This document shows, one piece after another, positions 8,357 through 16,090 of a stretch of DNA of 64,000 nucleotides. Location of the stretch: NCBI RefSeq assembly GCF_900142395.1, contig NZ_FRAS01000001.1, forward strand, positions 496,001-560,000. Direction: 5' to 3'. The stretch's first letter is position 1. Each line of letters opens with the position of its first letter. The stretch is from Hymenobacter psychrotolerans DSM 18569 (GTDB lineage Bacteria; Bacteroidota; Bacteroidia; Cytophagales; Hymenobacteraceae). The translations under genes and the position numbers were made by a program. The notes below the pieces were generated by a model. It saw only the letters and a list, made by a program, of their open reading frames with translations, was not told the DNA's origin and ran no database searches.

Positions 8357-9138
8357 TGTCCGGTGAAGCTGGGTTGGCGTTTTTCGAGGAAAGCCGACAC
8401 GCCTTCTTTGTAGTCGGAGGTGGCGCCGGCGCGCAGCTGCAGGTCGGCTTCGTAGCGGAGCTGCTGGGTCAGGTCTTTGCTGAACGTCACGTTCAACAGC
8501 TGCTTGGTGTAAGCCAGGCCTTTGGTGGGCATGGCGGCCAGCTTGCGCACCAGCGTCTGCACTTCCTGCTCAAACACGTCGTCGGCAAACGCCTTGTAAA
8601 TCATGCCCATCTGCACGGCTTCGGTGGCCGAAACCTTGTCGCCGGTCAGCATCAGGGCCGAAGCGCGCTGCATGCCAATCAGGCGCGGCAAAAAGTACGT
8701 CCCGCCGCTGTCCGGAATCAGCCCGATCTTGCTGAACGCCTGGATAAAGGAAGCCGATTCCTTGGCCACCACAATGTCGCAGGCCAGGGCCAGGTTAGCA
8801 CCCGCGCCGGCAGCCACGCCGTTCACGGCCGCCACTACCGGCTTGTCCAGGGCCCGAATCAGCTCCACAATCGGGTTGTAGTGCTTCTCCACAATCTCCG
8901 CTACTTCCGGGCTGTCGGGGCCGGTGATTTCCGCCAGATCCTGCCCTGCACAAAAGGCTTTGCCGGTTCCGGTGAGCAGCACGGCGCGCACTTCCGGGTT
9001 CTGCTGGCAGTCCTGCAAATACTGCTGCATGGCCAGCGCTACTTCCTTGTTGACGCTATTGAAAACCTGGGGCCGGTTGAAGCAGATGGTAGCGACACCA
9101 CCATCAAGGGAGAAAAGCAGAGAAGGAGTTTCGGACAT
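8353..9138 (-). CDS. paaG: 1,2-epoxyphenylacetyl-CoA isomerase
   Basis: A 261-residue crotonase-fold protein. The oxyanion segment GKAFCAGQDLAEI and GVAAGAGANLALACDIVVA are typical. The segment FSKIGLIPDSGGTYFLPRL, with Asp instead of a second Glu, is characteristic of PaaG, which isomerises the ring epoxide to oxepin-CoA and moves double bonds. It is placed between paaD and paaH and overlaps paaH by 4 bases, so all three are likely co-translated. I prefer PaaG to PaaF because of the PDSGG motif. Confidence 0.85.
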   Translation of the reverse strand: MSETPSLLFSLDGGVATICFNRPQVFNSVNKEVALAMQQYLQDCQQNPEVRAVLLTGTGKAFCAGQDLAEITGPDSPEVAEIVEKHYNPIVELIRALDKPVVAAVNGVAAGAGANLALACDIVVAKESASFIQAFSKIGLIPDSGGTYFLPRLIGMQRASALMLTGDKVSATEAVQMGMIYKAFADDVFEQEVQTLVRKLAAMPTKGLAYTKQLLNVTFSKDLTQQLRYEADLQLRAGATSDYKEGVSAFLEKRQPSFTGQ

Positions 9139-9174
9139 GATTAGTTGGGGTGGGAAAGAACAGAACCGGCTGTC

Positions 9175-9212
9175 AGGCGGAGCGAAGCGGCAAAGCTGCT
9201 CCGGCTCCGCCT
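9175..9212 (-). repeat. Intra-operon hairpin between paaD and paaG
   Basis: AGGCGGAGC (9175-9183) and GCTCCGCCT (9204-9212) pair perfectly; an inner AGCGGC/GCTGCT stem extends it. There is no T-run. It may set relative amounts of the oxygenase and downstream mRNA. Confidence 0.55.
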
Positions 9213-9242
9213 AACTCTCCGGGCTTATGAGAATGCGCCCGC

Positions 9243-9755
9243 CTACGCGTGGCACTTGAAGTAGTCGAATGGCTCCAGGCAGTCGTCGCACTGGTAATGG
9301 GCTTTGCAGGCCGTGGAACTGAACTGGCTGACCATGTGCGTATTATCAGACTTGCAGAGCGGGCAACGCACGGCCGTGTCCTTACCGAACAGGTTGAGCA
9401 TGTGGCCGGTAGCCGTGCCATCCACGGGCGGCGCAATGCCGTAGTCTTCCAGCTTCTGGCGGCCGGCCTGGCTCATCCAGTCGGTAGTCCAGGCGGGGCT
9501 GAGCTGGTTGTGGATGTGCAGCTTATGGATGCCTTCCGCCAGCAGCAGCAGCCGGATTTCGGTGGCAATAACGTTCATAGCCGGGCAGCCGGAGTAGGTG
9601 GGCGTGATGGTGACGTGGACTTCCTCGCCTTCCACCCGCACCGCACGCACGATGCCCAGGTCAATGATGCTGAGCACGGGCACTTCCGGGTCGGAAACGC
9701 CCTCCAGCAGCTGCCAGATGTGCTCCTCGGTCGGGGGTGCCAGTTGCTCTACCAT
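9243..9755 (-). CDS. paaD: Phenylacetyl-CoA epoxidase assembly protein PaaD
   Basis: A 170-residue DUF59/MIP18-type protein needed to mature the PaaABCE di-iron monooxygenase. The N-terminal DUF59 domain shows EGVSDPEVPVLSIIDLGIV and TPTYSGCPAMNVIA with its conserved Cys. The C-terminal third carries a zinc-ribbon-like set of cysteines: CPLCKSD, then STACKAHYQCDDC and FKCH. It overlaps the end of paaC by 7 bases, so it is coupled to it. Confidence 0.93.
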   Translation of the reverse strand: MVEQLAPPTEEHIWQLLEGVSDPEVPVLSIIDLGIVRAVRVEGEEVHVTITPTYSGCPAMNVIATEIRLLLLAEGIHKLHIHNQLSPAWTTDWMSQAGRQKLEDYGIAPPVDGTATGHMLNLFGKDTAVRCPLCKSDNTHMVSQFSSTACKAHYQCDDCLEPFDYFKCHA

Positions 9756-10555
9756 TCCAGGCCGGGGTAAGTGCGTTGCATGTATTGCAGCTCGGCCAGC
9801 AGGTAGCCCAGGTGCTCGGTGTGGCGGCCGTCTTTGCCGCCTTTCTGCATAAATACGCCTTCGGGCACCGCCAAAGTAGCTTCCTCAAACACGCGGGCAA
9901 TGTGAGCCGCCATCTGCTGCTGAATGGCCGCGTAATCGGGTACAAGGCCGGCAGCCTGCAGGGCCTGCTCGGTGGCGGATGGCGTCGTCAGCTCGCCGCT
10001 GTAGCGCCACAGGTTCCCGATGGCCTTCTCCACGCGGCGGCGGCTTTCCTCGGTGCCGTCTCCCAGCCGAATCACCCACTCGGAGCTCCACTTGATGTGG
10101 TAGGCCGCCTCTTTCACTGACTTCTCAGCAATGGCCGCCAGCTGCGCATCGGGGCCCGACTTGAGCTGCAGCAGCAGATGGTAGTGGAAACAGTCGTAGA
10201 TGAACTGCCGCACGATGGTGACCGCGAAGTCGCCGTTGGGTTGCTCCACCAGCAGCGGGTTGCGGTATTCCACGGCGCTGCGCAGGTACGCCAGGTCGTC
10301 CTCGGTGCGGCCTTTGCCTTCCAGTTCGGCAGCGTACTGATAGTAGCTGCGCGCCTCTCCCAGAAAGTCCAGGGCAATGTTGGCCATGGCCAGGTCCTGC
10401 TCCAGAATGGGGCCGTGGCCGCACCATTCCGACAGGCGGTGCGCCAGAATCAGGCTGGTGTCAGCGAGTTGCAGCACGAAAGGAAACAGCTGCGCCTGTG
10501 TTTCGGAAGGAGCAGCGGCCGGGGCTTGGGCGGGCATCGTGGAATCCGTCATCAT
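9749..10555 (-). CDS. paaC: Phenylacetyl-CoA epoxidase structural subunit PaaC
   Basis: A 268-residue ferritin-like all-helical protein that partners PaaA in the epoxidase core. The segments LAHRLSEWCGHGPILEQDLA, IALDFLGEARSYYQYAAEL and AAYHIKWSSEWVIRLGDGT match the PaaC family, including its near-complete set of helices but a degenerate iron site. Its start codon shares one base with the paaB stop, so translation of paaB and paaC is coupled. The N-terminal 15 residues are alanine/proline-rich, and the true start could be slightly downstream. Confidence 0.93.
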   Translation of the reverse strand: MMTDSTMPAQAPAAAPSETQAQLFPFVLQLADTSLILAHRLSEWCGHGPILEQDLAMANIALDFLGEARSYYQYAAELEGKGRTEDDLAYLRSAVEYRNPLLVEQPNGDFAVTIVRQFIYDCFHYHLLLQLKSGPDAQLAAIAEKSVKEAAYHIKWSSEWVIRLGDGTEESRRRVEKAIGNLWRYSGELTTPSATEQALQAAGLVPDYAAIQQQMAAHIARVFEEATLAVPEGVFMQKGGKDGRHTEHLGYLLAELQYMQRTYPGLEW

Positions 10556-10842
10556 TACATGTGCTTGATGGAATCCGGCACCTGATAAAAGGTCGGATGG
10601 CGGTAGATTTTGTCGTTGGCTGGCTCGTAGAAAGCCGCCGCATCGTCGGGGTTGGAAGCGTGCACGTTCGTCGATTCCACCACCCAGATGCTCACGCCTT
10701 CGAGGCGGCGCGTGTACACGTCGCGGGCGTTCTGGATGGCCATTTCGGCGTCGGCGGCGTGCAGGCTGCCCACGTGCTTATGGTCGAGGCCCTGCTTGCT
10801 GCGGATGAAAACCTCCCACAGGGGCCATTCTTTCTGGGTCAT
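10555..10842 (-). CDS. paaB: Phenylacetyl-CoA epoxidase subunit PaaB
   Basis: A 95-residue protein with the family segments WPLWEVFIRSKQGLDHKHVG and ALQNARDVYTRR-like (AIQNARDVYTRRLEGVSIWV). PaaB bridges PaaAC heterodimers in the epoxidase complex. It lies between paaA, 83 bases upstream, and paaC, with which it shares a TAATG junction. Length and position are as expected. Confidence 0.93.
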   Translation of the reverse strand: MTQKEWPLWEVFIRSKQGLDHKHVGSLHAADAEMAIQNARDVYTRRLEGVSIWVVESTNVHASNPDDAAAFYEPANDKIYRHPTFYQVPDSIKHM

Positions 10843-10925
10843 GATTTGGGGAATTTAGCTCAGGAAAGAGCAGGAGAAACGGCGCCATACAGCGCGCCGC
10901 AGAGCAGTCTGGATTTGGGCTGAGA

Positions 10926-11876
10926 TTACGCTGCTACGGCTTCGCGCTGCTTGCGCTTTTCGGCGTGGGCCAGAGCGGCTTCGCGCACCCAGGCGCCCTC
11001 TTCGTGGGCTTGCACACGGGCCTGCAGACGCTCCTTGTTGCACATGCCGTTGCCTTTCACCACGTTCCAGAACTCTTCCCAGTCCACGTCGCCGAAGTCG
11101 TAGCCCTGCTTGGCTTCATTCCACTTCAGGTTGGGGTCGGGCACCGTGAGGCCCAGGAACTCGGCCTGGGGCACCATCATGTCCACGAATTTCTGGCGTA
11201 GCTCGTCGTTGGTGAAGCGCTTGATGCGCCAGTTCATCGACTGTGCCGTATTCGGCGACTCGGAATCTTTCGGGCCGAACATCATCAGAGTGGGCCACCA
11301 CCAGCGGTTGAGGCCTTCCTGGGCCATGGCCTTCTGTTCCGGCGAGCCTTCGCAGAGCGTCTGCATAATCTCGAAGCCCTGGCGCTGGTGGAAGCTTTCT
11401 TCCTTGCACACGCGCACCATGGCCCGGGCATAAGGGCCATAAGACGTGCGGCAGAGAGGCACCTGGTTCAGAATAGCGGCACCATCTACCAGCCAGCCCA
11501 CGCAGCCCATATCGGCCCAGCTCAGCGTTGGATAGTTGAAAATGCTCGAATACTTAGCTTTACCGGAGTGCAGGTCGGCCAGCATTTGGTCGCGGGAAGC
11601 ACCCAGGGTTTCGGCGGCCGAGTAGAGGTAGAGGCCGTGGCCGGCTTCGTCCTGCACCTTGGCCAGCAGGATGGATTTGCGCTTAAGCGAAGGAGCGCGC
11701 GTAATCCAGTTGCCTTCCGGCAGCATGCCCACCAGCTCAGAGTGCGCGTGCTGCGAAATCTGGCGAATGAGCGTTTTGCGGTAGGCGTCGGGCATCCAAT
11801 CCTTGGGCTCGATGCGCACATCGGCATCAATACGGGCCTGAAACTGTTCTTCCTGGGTGAGTTCTAGCGTTTCCAT
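10926..11876 (-). CDS. paaA: Phenylacetyl-CoA 1,2-epoxidase catalytic subunit PaaA
   Basis: A 316-residue di-iron monooxygenase subunit that uses O2 and electrons from PaaE to epoxidise the aromatic ring of phenylacetyl-CoA. Iron-ligand regions are recognisable: [20 protein letters not shown] and [16 protein letters not shown] carry the E...ExxH pattern twice. The C-terminus is lysine/arginine-rich. A perfect inverted repeat lies 17 bases before the start codon and is probably the site of control for paaABCD and the following genes. Confidence 0.95.
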   Translation of the reverse strand: METLELTQEEQFQARIDADVRIEPKDWMPDAYRKTLIRQISQHAHSELVGMLPEGNWITRAPSLKRKSILLAKVQDEAGHGLYLYSAAETLGASRDQMLADLHSGKAKYSSIFNYPTLSWADMGCVGWLVDGAAILNQVPLCRTSYGPYARAMVRVCKEESFHQRQGFEIMQTLCEGSPEQKAMAQEGLNRWWWPTLMMFGPKDSESPNTAQSMNWRIKRFTNDELRQKFVDMMVPQAEFLGLTVPDPNLKWNEAKQGYDFGDVDWEEFWNVVKGNGMCNKERLQARVQAHEEGAWVREAALAHAEKRKQREAVAA

Positions 11877-11892
11877 ACCGGTTCAACAAAGA

Positions 11893-11914
11893 TTAACTAA
11901 CAATCGTTAGTTAA
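11893..11914. promoter_or_regulatory. Candidate TetR (PaaR-like) operator before paaA
   Basis: Arms TTAACTAAC (11893-11901) and GTTAGTTAA (11906-11914) are perfectly complementary around four bases. The inner 14 bases fit the PaaR operator pattern I recall from Thermus (CNAACGNNCGTTNG) with one mismatch. A similar site precedes paaK, and the TetR gene lies in between. Confidence 0.75.
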
Positions 11915-11953
11915 ATGTAAGGAAAATTATTCTGCCCTGCCGAGCAGCCCCTT

Positions 11954-13033
11954 CTACTGGTCGAAATCCACAACCACTTTCTCAGAAGTGGGGCGGGCCT
12001 GGCAGCTTAGAACGTAGCCTTTGGCCACTTCGGTGTCGGAGAGGGAGTAGTTTACGTCCATTTCCACAGTGCCTTCCGTCACGCGGCAGCGGCAGGTGCT
12101 GCACATGCCGTTTTTGCAGGAGTAAGGCGCATCAGCGCCGGTTTCGAGCAGGGCATCCAGAATTGTGTCGCCGTAGTACGACATTTCCAGCACGCGCTTG
12201 GTGCCTTCCAGCTGCACGGTTACCTGGCTGTGCTTGTCGTCTTCGCCGGCGGGGCGCTGGGCCTGGCGGGCGGCGGCGCGCTGGGCGCTACCAGCGGAGG
12301 CAAACATCTCGAAGTGAATCTTTTCGGGCGCTACGCCGGCTTCCGCCAGCACGTCCTTCACATCGTTGATCATTTCCTCCGGGCCGCAGATAAATGCCTC
12401 GTCTATCTCGCGGGCGGGCACAATCTTCTGCAGAAACAGGCGGGCTTTTTCGGCGTTGATGCGCCCAAACAGCAGGTCGGTGTCGCCCTGCTCGCGGCTG
12501 AGAATGTGGTAGACGCTCAGGCGGTCTACGAACTTGTTTTTCAGGGCCTCGATTTCCTCCTTGAAGATGATGGAGTTGCGGCCCCGGTTGCCGTAGATGA
12601 GGTATACCTGGCTGTTGGGCTCGGTCAGGAGCACCGTTTTGATGATGGACATGACCGGCGTAATGCCGGAGCCGGCCGCGAACAGTACGTAGAGCTTCTG
12701 GTGCTCGGGGTGCAGGTCGGTGTAGAAATGGCCCATCGGCGGCATGACTTCCAGCTCCTCCCCTACCCGCAGCGTTTCCACTGCCAGCGAGGAAAACCGG
12801 CCTTCCGGCACCTTCTTGATGGCCACGCGCCACTCATTATCGAGCGGGCTGCTGCAGATGGAGTACGAGCGGCGCAGCTCTTCCCCGTCATGGTCGCGGC
12901 GGAACGTGAGGTACTGGCCCTGCGTGAATTTGAACGTTTCGCGCAGGTCGGCGGGCACATCCAGGGATACGCTCACGCAATCCGGCGTTTCGCGCACAAT
13001 GCTCTTGATTTTGACTTTATGAAAACGGCTCAT
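11954..13033 (-). CDS. paaE: Phenylacetyl-CoA epoxidase reductase PaaE
   Basis: A 359-residue reductase with three modules in order: an FAD-binding domain with RRSYSICSSP, an NAD(P)-binding domain with LFAAGSGITPVMSI, and a C-terminal plant-type 2Fe-2S ferredoxin with cysteines C306, C311, C314 and C344. It feeds electrons from NADPH to PaaA. Unlike the common paaABCDE order, it lies upstream of paaA, next to the regulator: its start is 3 bases past the regulator stop. The operator before paaA separates it from paaABCD, so it may be in the paaK unit. Confidence 0.93.
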   Translation of the reverse strand: MSRFHKVKIKSIVRETPDCVSVSLDVPADLRETFKFTQGQYLTFRRDHDGEELRRSYSICSSPLDNEWRVAIKKVPEGRFSSLAVETLRVGEELEVMPPMGHFYTDLHPEHQKLYVLFAAGSGITPVMSIIKTVLLTEPNSQVYLIYGNRGRNSIIFKEEIEALKNKFVDRLSVYHILSREQGDTDLLFGRINAEKARLFLQKIVPAREIDEAFICGPEEMINDVKDVLAEAGVAPEKIHFEMFASAGSAQRAAARQAQRPAGEDDKHSQVTVQLEGTKRVLEMSYYGDTILDALLETGADAPYSCKNGMCSTCRCRVTEGTVEMDVNYSLSDTEVAKGYVLSCQARPTSEKVVVDFDQ

Positions 13034-13036
13034 CGG

Positions 13037-13621
13037 TTACTTCTTTTCCAGCCCGGTGAGGAGCATGGTGATAATATTGGCTTCCAGCTCTTCGGCGGAA
13101 AGCTCGCGGCCAGGACGGTACCACAGCTCCACCCAGCGCACCGCCGACAGAATCGTGAACAAGGCCACCGACACATTCACGGGCTGAAACTCGCCGGCAG
13201 CAATACCCTGCTCAATCAGCGCAGCAAAGCCTTTCTCGTACTGTTTGCGGGCGTTTTTGAACTCGGTCAGAGCCGGCTCGCGCAGATATTTCCAGTCGTG
13301 GTTGGCTACTGATACGGCCGCACCGTCCTCAATCATGAGGCGGATGTGCAGGCTGATCAGGGCCTTGATTTTTTCGACGTACGACGCAGCCGTGGCCTCA
13401 ATTTCGGCAAGCTGAGAGATATACATACCCGACACGCGGAAGCAGATCAGCTCCAGAATCTCGTCCTTGGACTTGATGTGGTTGTACATGCTGGCCGCTT
13501 CAATGCCTACTTCGCTGGCCAAATCACGCATGGATGCTCCGCCGAAACCCTTTTGTTTGAAGAGTTTAGCGGCTTCATCGAGAATAAGCTGGCGTTTGTT
13601 GGCTTTGCGGGTCGGAATCAT
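13037..13621 (-). CDS. paaR: TetR-family regulator, probable PaaR
   Basis: A 194-residue TetR-type repressor. The N-terminal helix-turn-helix shows ILDEAAKLFKQKGFGGASM, then LASEVGIEAASMYNHIKSKDEIL, typical of the family. The C-terminal ligand domain ends VRWVELWYRPGREL, similar to the regulators of acyl-CoA pathways (TetR_C_33 type). It sits between paaK and paaE, with 3 bases to paaE. The likely ligand is phenylacetyl-CoA, by analogy with Thermus PaaR. Two palindromes at 11893 and 15068 are candidate targets, and the second would give autoregulation. Confidence 0.85.
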   Translation of the reverse strand: MIPTRKANKRQLILDEAAKLFKQKGFGGASMRDLASEVGIEAASMYNHIKSKDEILELICFRVSGMYISQLAEIEATAASYVEKIKALISLHIRLMIEDGAAVSVANHDWKYLREPALTEFKNARKQYEKGFAALIEQGIAAGEFQPVNVSVALFTILSAVRWVELWYRPGRELSAEELEANIITMLLTGLEKK

Positions 13622-13664
13622 AGGTGGGAAATCAGAAGGTCAGGAGCAGGTTGCCAATGGCCTT

Positions 13665-15005
13665 CTAAAGATTGCGCAAATCTTTGACCCGGCTCAATTT
13701 GCCCCCTTCGCTGCGCGGCAACTGCCCGCAACCCAGCAGGGTTACTTTCATGCTGAGCCCGATGTTGTCCTTGATTTTCTTGGCAAACGTGCCCTTCAGC
13801 GTTTTCAGGCACTCGTGCTGCTGCACCACGTCATCGGAGAGGCTTTCCAGGCCCAGCTCCCGCATCAGCACTTCCTCGATTTCCACGGTCACTTCTACCT
13901 CATCCATGCTGCCGCGGCGCGAAGCTACCACCTGGTAGTAGGGGCTCACGTTTTCGAGGCCACTGATGATATCCTCCACCTGCGTGTGGAAGAAGTTTAC
14001 GCCCCGAATGATGAGCATATCGTCGGCGCGGCCGCGGATGGGGCCCATCTTGACGTGGGTGCGCTTGTGGGAGTGCTCGTAGTAGATGTTGGTGATGTCG
14101 CCGGTCCAGTAGCGCAGAATGGGCATGGCCTTTTTGGTGAGAGTGGTGAGCACCAACACGCCCATCTCGCCCTCGGCTACCGGCTCGCCGGTTTCCTGGC
14201 TTACTATCTCGGGGTAGAAGTGGTCTTCCCAGATGTAGCTGCCCGTGCCCCGCTCGTCCACGTCTTCCTGCGACACGCCCGGCCCGATGATTTCGCTCAG
14301 GCCGTAGATGTTGGTGGCTTCCACGCCCAGGCCCTGCTGCACCTGCCCCCGAATGGCTTCGCTCCACGGCTCGGCGCCCAGCACGGCAAAGCGTAGGCTG
14401 AGCGTATTGGGCGAGAGGCCGCGCCGTTTCAGCTCTTCGGCCAGCACCTGCGCATAGGAAGGCGTGGCGCAGATAACCTCCGACTGGAAATCCTGCAGCA
14501 GCTGCAGCTGCCGGTCGGTGCCGCCCCCCGAAACGGGAATCACCGTCATACCCAGCTTCTCGGCACCATAGTGAATCCCGATGCCGCCCGTAAACAGGCC
14601 GTAGCCGTAGGAGTTGTGCATTTTCATACCGGGCCGGCAGCCGGCGGCGGCCAGCGAGCGGGCCACCACCTCCGAGAAGATTTCCAGGTCGTCGGCCGTG
14701 TAGCCTACCACTGTGGCTTTACCGGTAGTTCCGCTGGAGCAGTGCAGACGAGCTACCTCGTTCTGCGGCACCGCAAACAGCCCAAACGGGTAATTTTCGC
14801 GGAAGTCGGCCTTCTTGGTAAAGCCCAGCTTCGGCAGTTCCTCCAGCCCCTTAAACGTAGCCGGGTTGATGCCCAACTCGTCAAACTTTCTCTGATAGAA
14901 AGGCACCCGCTGGTATACATACGCTACCTGTTCTTTCAGGCGGCTGTTTTGCAAAGTCCGGAGCTGAGGCAGCGGCAGGCGTTCAACATCAGGATTGAAC
15001 AGCAT
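13665..15005 (-). CDS. paaK: Phenylacetate-CoA ligase
   Basis: A 446-residue adenylate-forming ligase that makes phenylacetyl-CoA from phenylacetate, ATP and CoA, the entry step of the pathway. The phosphate-binding loop HCSSGTTGKATVV is at about 88-100. YGYGLFTGGIGIHYGAEKLG and YGLSEIIGPGVS (adenine contact) are as in PaaK, and the C-terminal AMP-binding lid domain is present. It is the first gene of the minus-strand cluster. Its leader contains a candidate TetR operator and a promoter-like TTG-N20-TACCTTTA sequence. Confidence 0.95.
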   Translation of the reverse strand: MLFNPDVERLPLPQLRTLQNSRLKEQVAYVYQRVPFYQRKFDELGINPATFKGLEELPKLGFTKKADFRENYPFGLFAVPQNEVARLHCSSGTTGKATVVGYTADDLEIFSEVVARSLAAAGCRPGMKMHNSYGYGLFTGGIGIHYGAEKLGMTVIPVSGGGTDRQLQLLQDFQSEVICATPSYAQVLAEELKRRGLSPNTLSLRFAVLGAEPWSEAIRGQVQQGLGVEATNIYGLSEIIGPGVSQEDVDERGTGSYIWEDHFYPEIVSQETGEPVAEGEMGVLVLTTLTKKAMPILRYWTGDITNIYYEHSHKRTHVKMGPIRGRADDMLIIRGVNFFHTQVEDIISGLENVSPYYQVVASRRGSMDEVEVTVEIEEVLMRELGLESLSDDVVQQHECLKTLKGTFAKKIKDNIGLSMKVTLLGCGQLPRSEGGKLSRVKDLRNL

Positions 15006-15033
15006 GGGAATGGGGTTAGAGTCTAGGCAACAA

Positions 15034-15106
15034 AGCGCTACAATAAAGGTAAGTAACCACTATTTAGTAAACAAACGTTTGTTAGTTTATCGGAAAATGT
15101 AGCGCT
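15034..15106 (-). promoter_or_regulatory. paaK promoter region with flanking 9-base dyad
   Basis: On the minus strand a TTG inside the operator, a 20-base spacer and TACCTTTA make a near-consensus Bacteroidota promoter (the last base differs). The region is bounded by AGCGCTACA (15034-15042) and TGTAGCGCT (15098-15106), a perfect inverted repeat. The operator lies in the middle, over the -33 element. Confidence 0.5.
15068..15089. promoter_or_regulatory. Candidate TetR (PaaR-like) operator before paaK
   Basis: The central CAAACGTTTGTTAG (15072-15085) fits the 14-base PaaR-type pattern with one mismatch. Aligned over 22 bases it is identical at 16 to the site before paaA. Confidence 0.65.
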
Positions 15107-15364
15107 GACATCAATCATTTTTGTGGCAACCAGGGCATGCACAAAATAATATTAGCCATGAAAATCAGGCTAATGAGTGTTCACTAACCCAAAAAAAGCA
15201 AACACTCATTAGCATCTACCAAAGATTGTCTAATATTGTCCCGTCATCCAGCAGCTAATCCCCCCAGCTATTGGATGGCCAATTCCCACATCCCGCTTAC
15301 CAGATGAACTCCCACCCCATCTGGCCCCCGCTCTTCGAATACCCTACGGTTTCGAAATCCCACA

Positions 15365-15395
15365 CCGGCCGAACCAGGTAAACTGGTTCGGCCGG
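15365..15395. repeat. Perfect 13-base hairpin
   Basis: CCGGCCGAACCAG and CTGGTTCGGCCGG are separated by GTAAA. The stem is strong but there is no T-run on either side. It could be a factor-independent barrier or a repeat element. Confidence 0.6.
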
Positions 15396-15517
15396 TCTGC
15401 GTTTGGCCCACCCCATTTCCCGGGACTATGTTGGAGCGTGTCAGTCTTTGCCTTCCTGCTTGCTTGCAAAGCTTTACCGCTTAACGGTGGAGCTAGCGAC
15501 GGAAATGAAGGCCGGCG

Positions 15518-16009
15518 ATGACGCCCGGCACCGTGTCGGTAGGTGGCCAGGCGATGTACCCGAATAAGAATATTGTGCAGAATGCCGTCAACTCGGCCGA
15601 CCACACTACGCTGGTAGCCGCCGTGAAGGCAGCCGGTCTGGAGGAAACGCTGCAAGGCAAGGGCCCCTTCACAGTATTTGCCCCTACCAATGCCGCCTTC
15701 AGCGCACTGTCCGCCGGGACAGTAGAAACGCTGGTGAAACCCGAGAGTAAGGCAACACTCACCAAAATTCTGACTTACCATGTGGTAGCCGGCAACATGA
15801 CGGCCGACAAAATCATGGCGGCTATCAAAGCCGGCAAAGGCACGGCAACGCTGAAAACCGTAAGCGGCGGTACCCTGAAGGCAATGATGAACGGCCCGAA
15901 AAACGTGGTGCTCGTAGACGAGAAAGGTGGTGTTTCCACTATTTCCACCTACGATGTAGTGCAGAGCAACGGCGTCATTCACGTCATCGACAAAGTGCTG
16001 ATGCCCTAG
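15518..16009 (+). CDS. Fasciclin (FAS1) domain protein, leader apparently displaced
   Basis: A 163-residue ORF that is almost entirely one FAS1 domain: NAVNSADHTTLVAAVKAAGL, the H1 box GPFTVFAPTNAAF, the YHVVAGNM segment and the H2-like VIHVIDKVLMP ending. Relatives in the group are secreted or lipoproteins, but this ORF begins only eight residues before the conserved VGGQAMYPNKNIVQ segment and has no signal peptide. In the -1 frame a 27-codon stretch starting at GTG 15438 encodes a hydrophobic run with a lipobox (FLLAC) and ends at TGA 15519-15521, overlapping this start. The gene may therefore be frameshifted. Its role would be cell-surface adhesion. Confidence 0.75.
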   Translation: MTPGTVSVGGQAMYPNKNIVQNAVNSADHTTLVAAVKAAGLEETLQGKGPFTVFAPTNAAFSALSAGTVETLVKPESKATLTKILTYHVVAGNMTADKIMAAIKAGKGTATLKTVSGGTLKAMMNGPKNVVLVDEKGGVSTISTYDVVQSNGVIHVIDKVLMP

Positions 16010-16031
16010 TCGGCACTGCCAGATACACACC

Positions 16032-16067
16032 AAAAAGGCGCTTTCCTGACCGGGAAAGCGCCTTTTT
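16032..16067. terminator. Bidirectional intrinsic terminator
   Basis: AAAAAGGCGCTTTCC (16032-16046) and GGAAAGCGCCTTTTT (16053-16067) are perfectly complementary. It lies between the convergent fasciclin and DnaJ/TPR genes. Confidence 0.92.
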
Positions 16068-16090
16068 AGGTTGAGTGGCAATCCACTACT

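Larger units (their letters stand above)
15006..15517. other. 512-base intergenic region between paaK and the fasciclin gene
   Basis: It holds the paaK promoter and operator at its left end. It also has a 13-base perfect inverted repeat (15169-15181 with 15201-15213, 19-base loop with an A-run) and another 13-base perfect hairpin with a 5-base loop (15365-15377 with 15383-15395). Next comes a short frame from GTG 15438 to TGA 15519 that looks like a lipoprotein leader (see findings). I see no RNA gene. Confidence 0.7.

Noticed and set aside
15344-16081. A 245-codon minus-strand ORF across the fasciclin gene
   Set aside because: Antisense shadow; the FAS1 domain on plus is clear.
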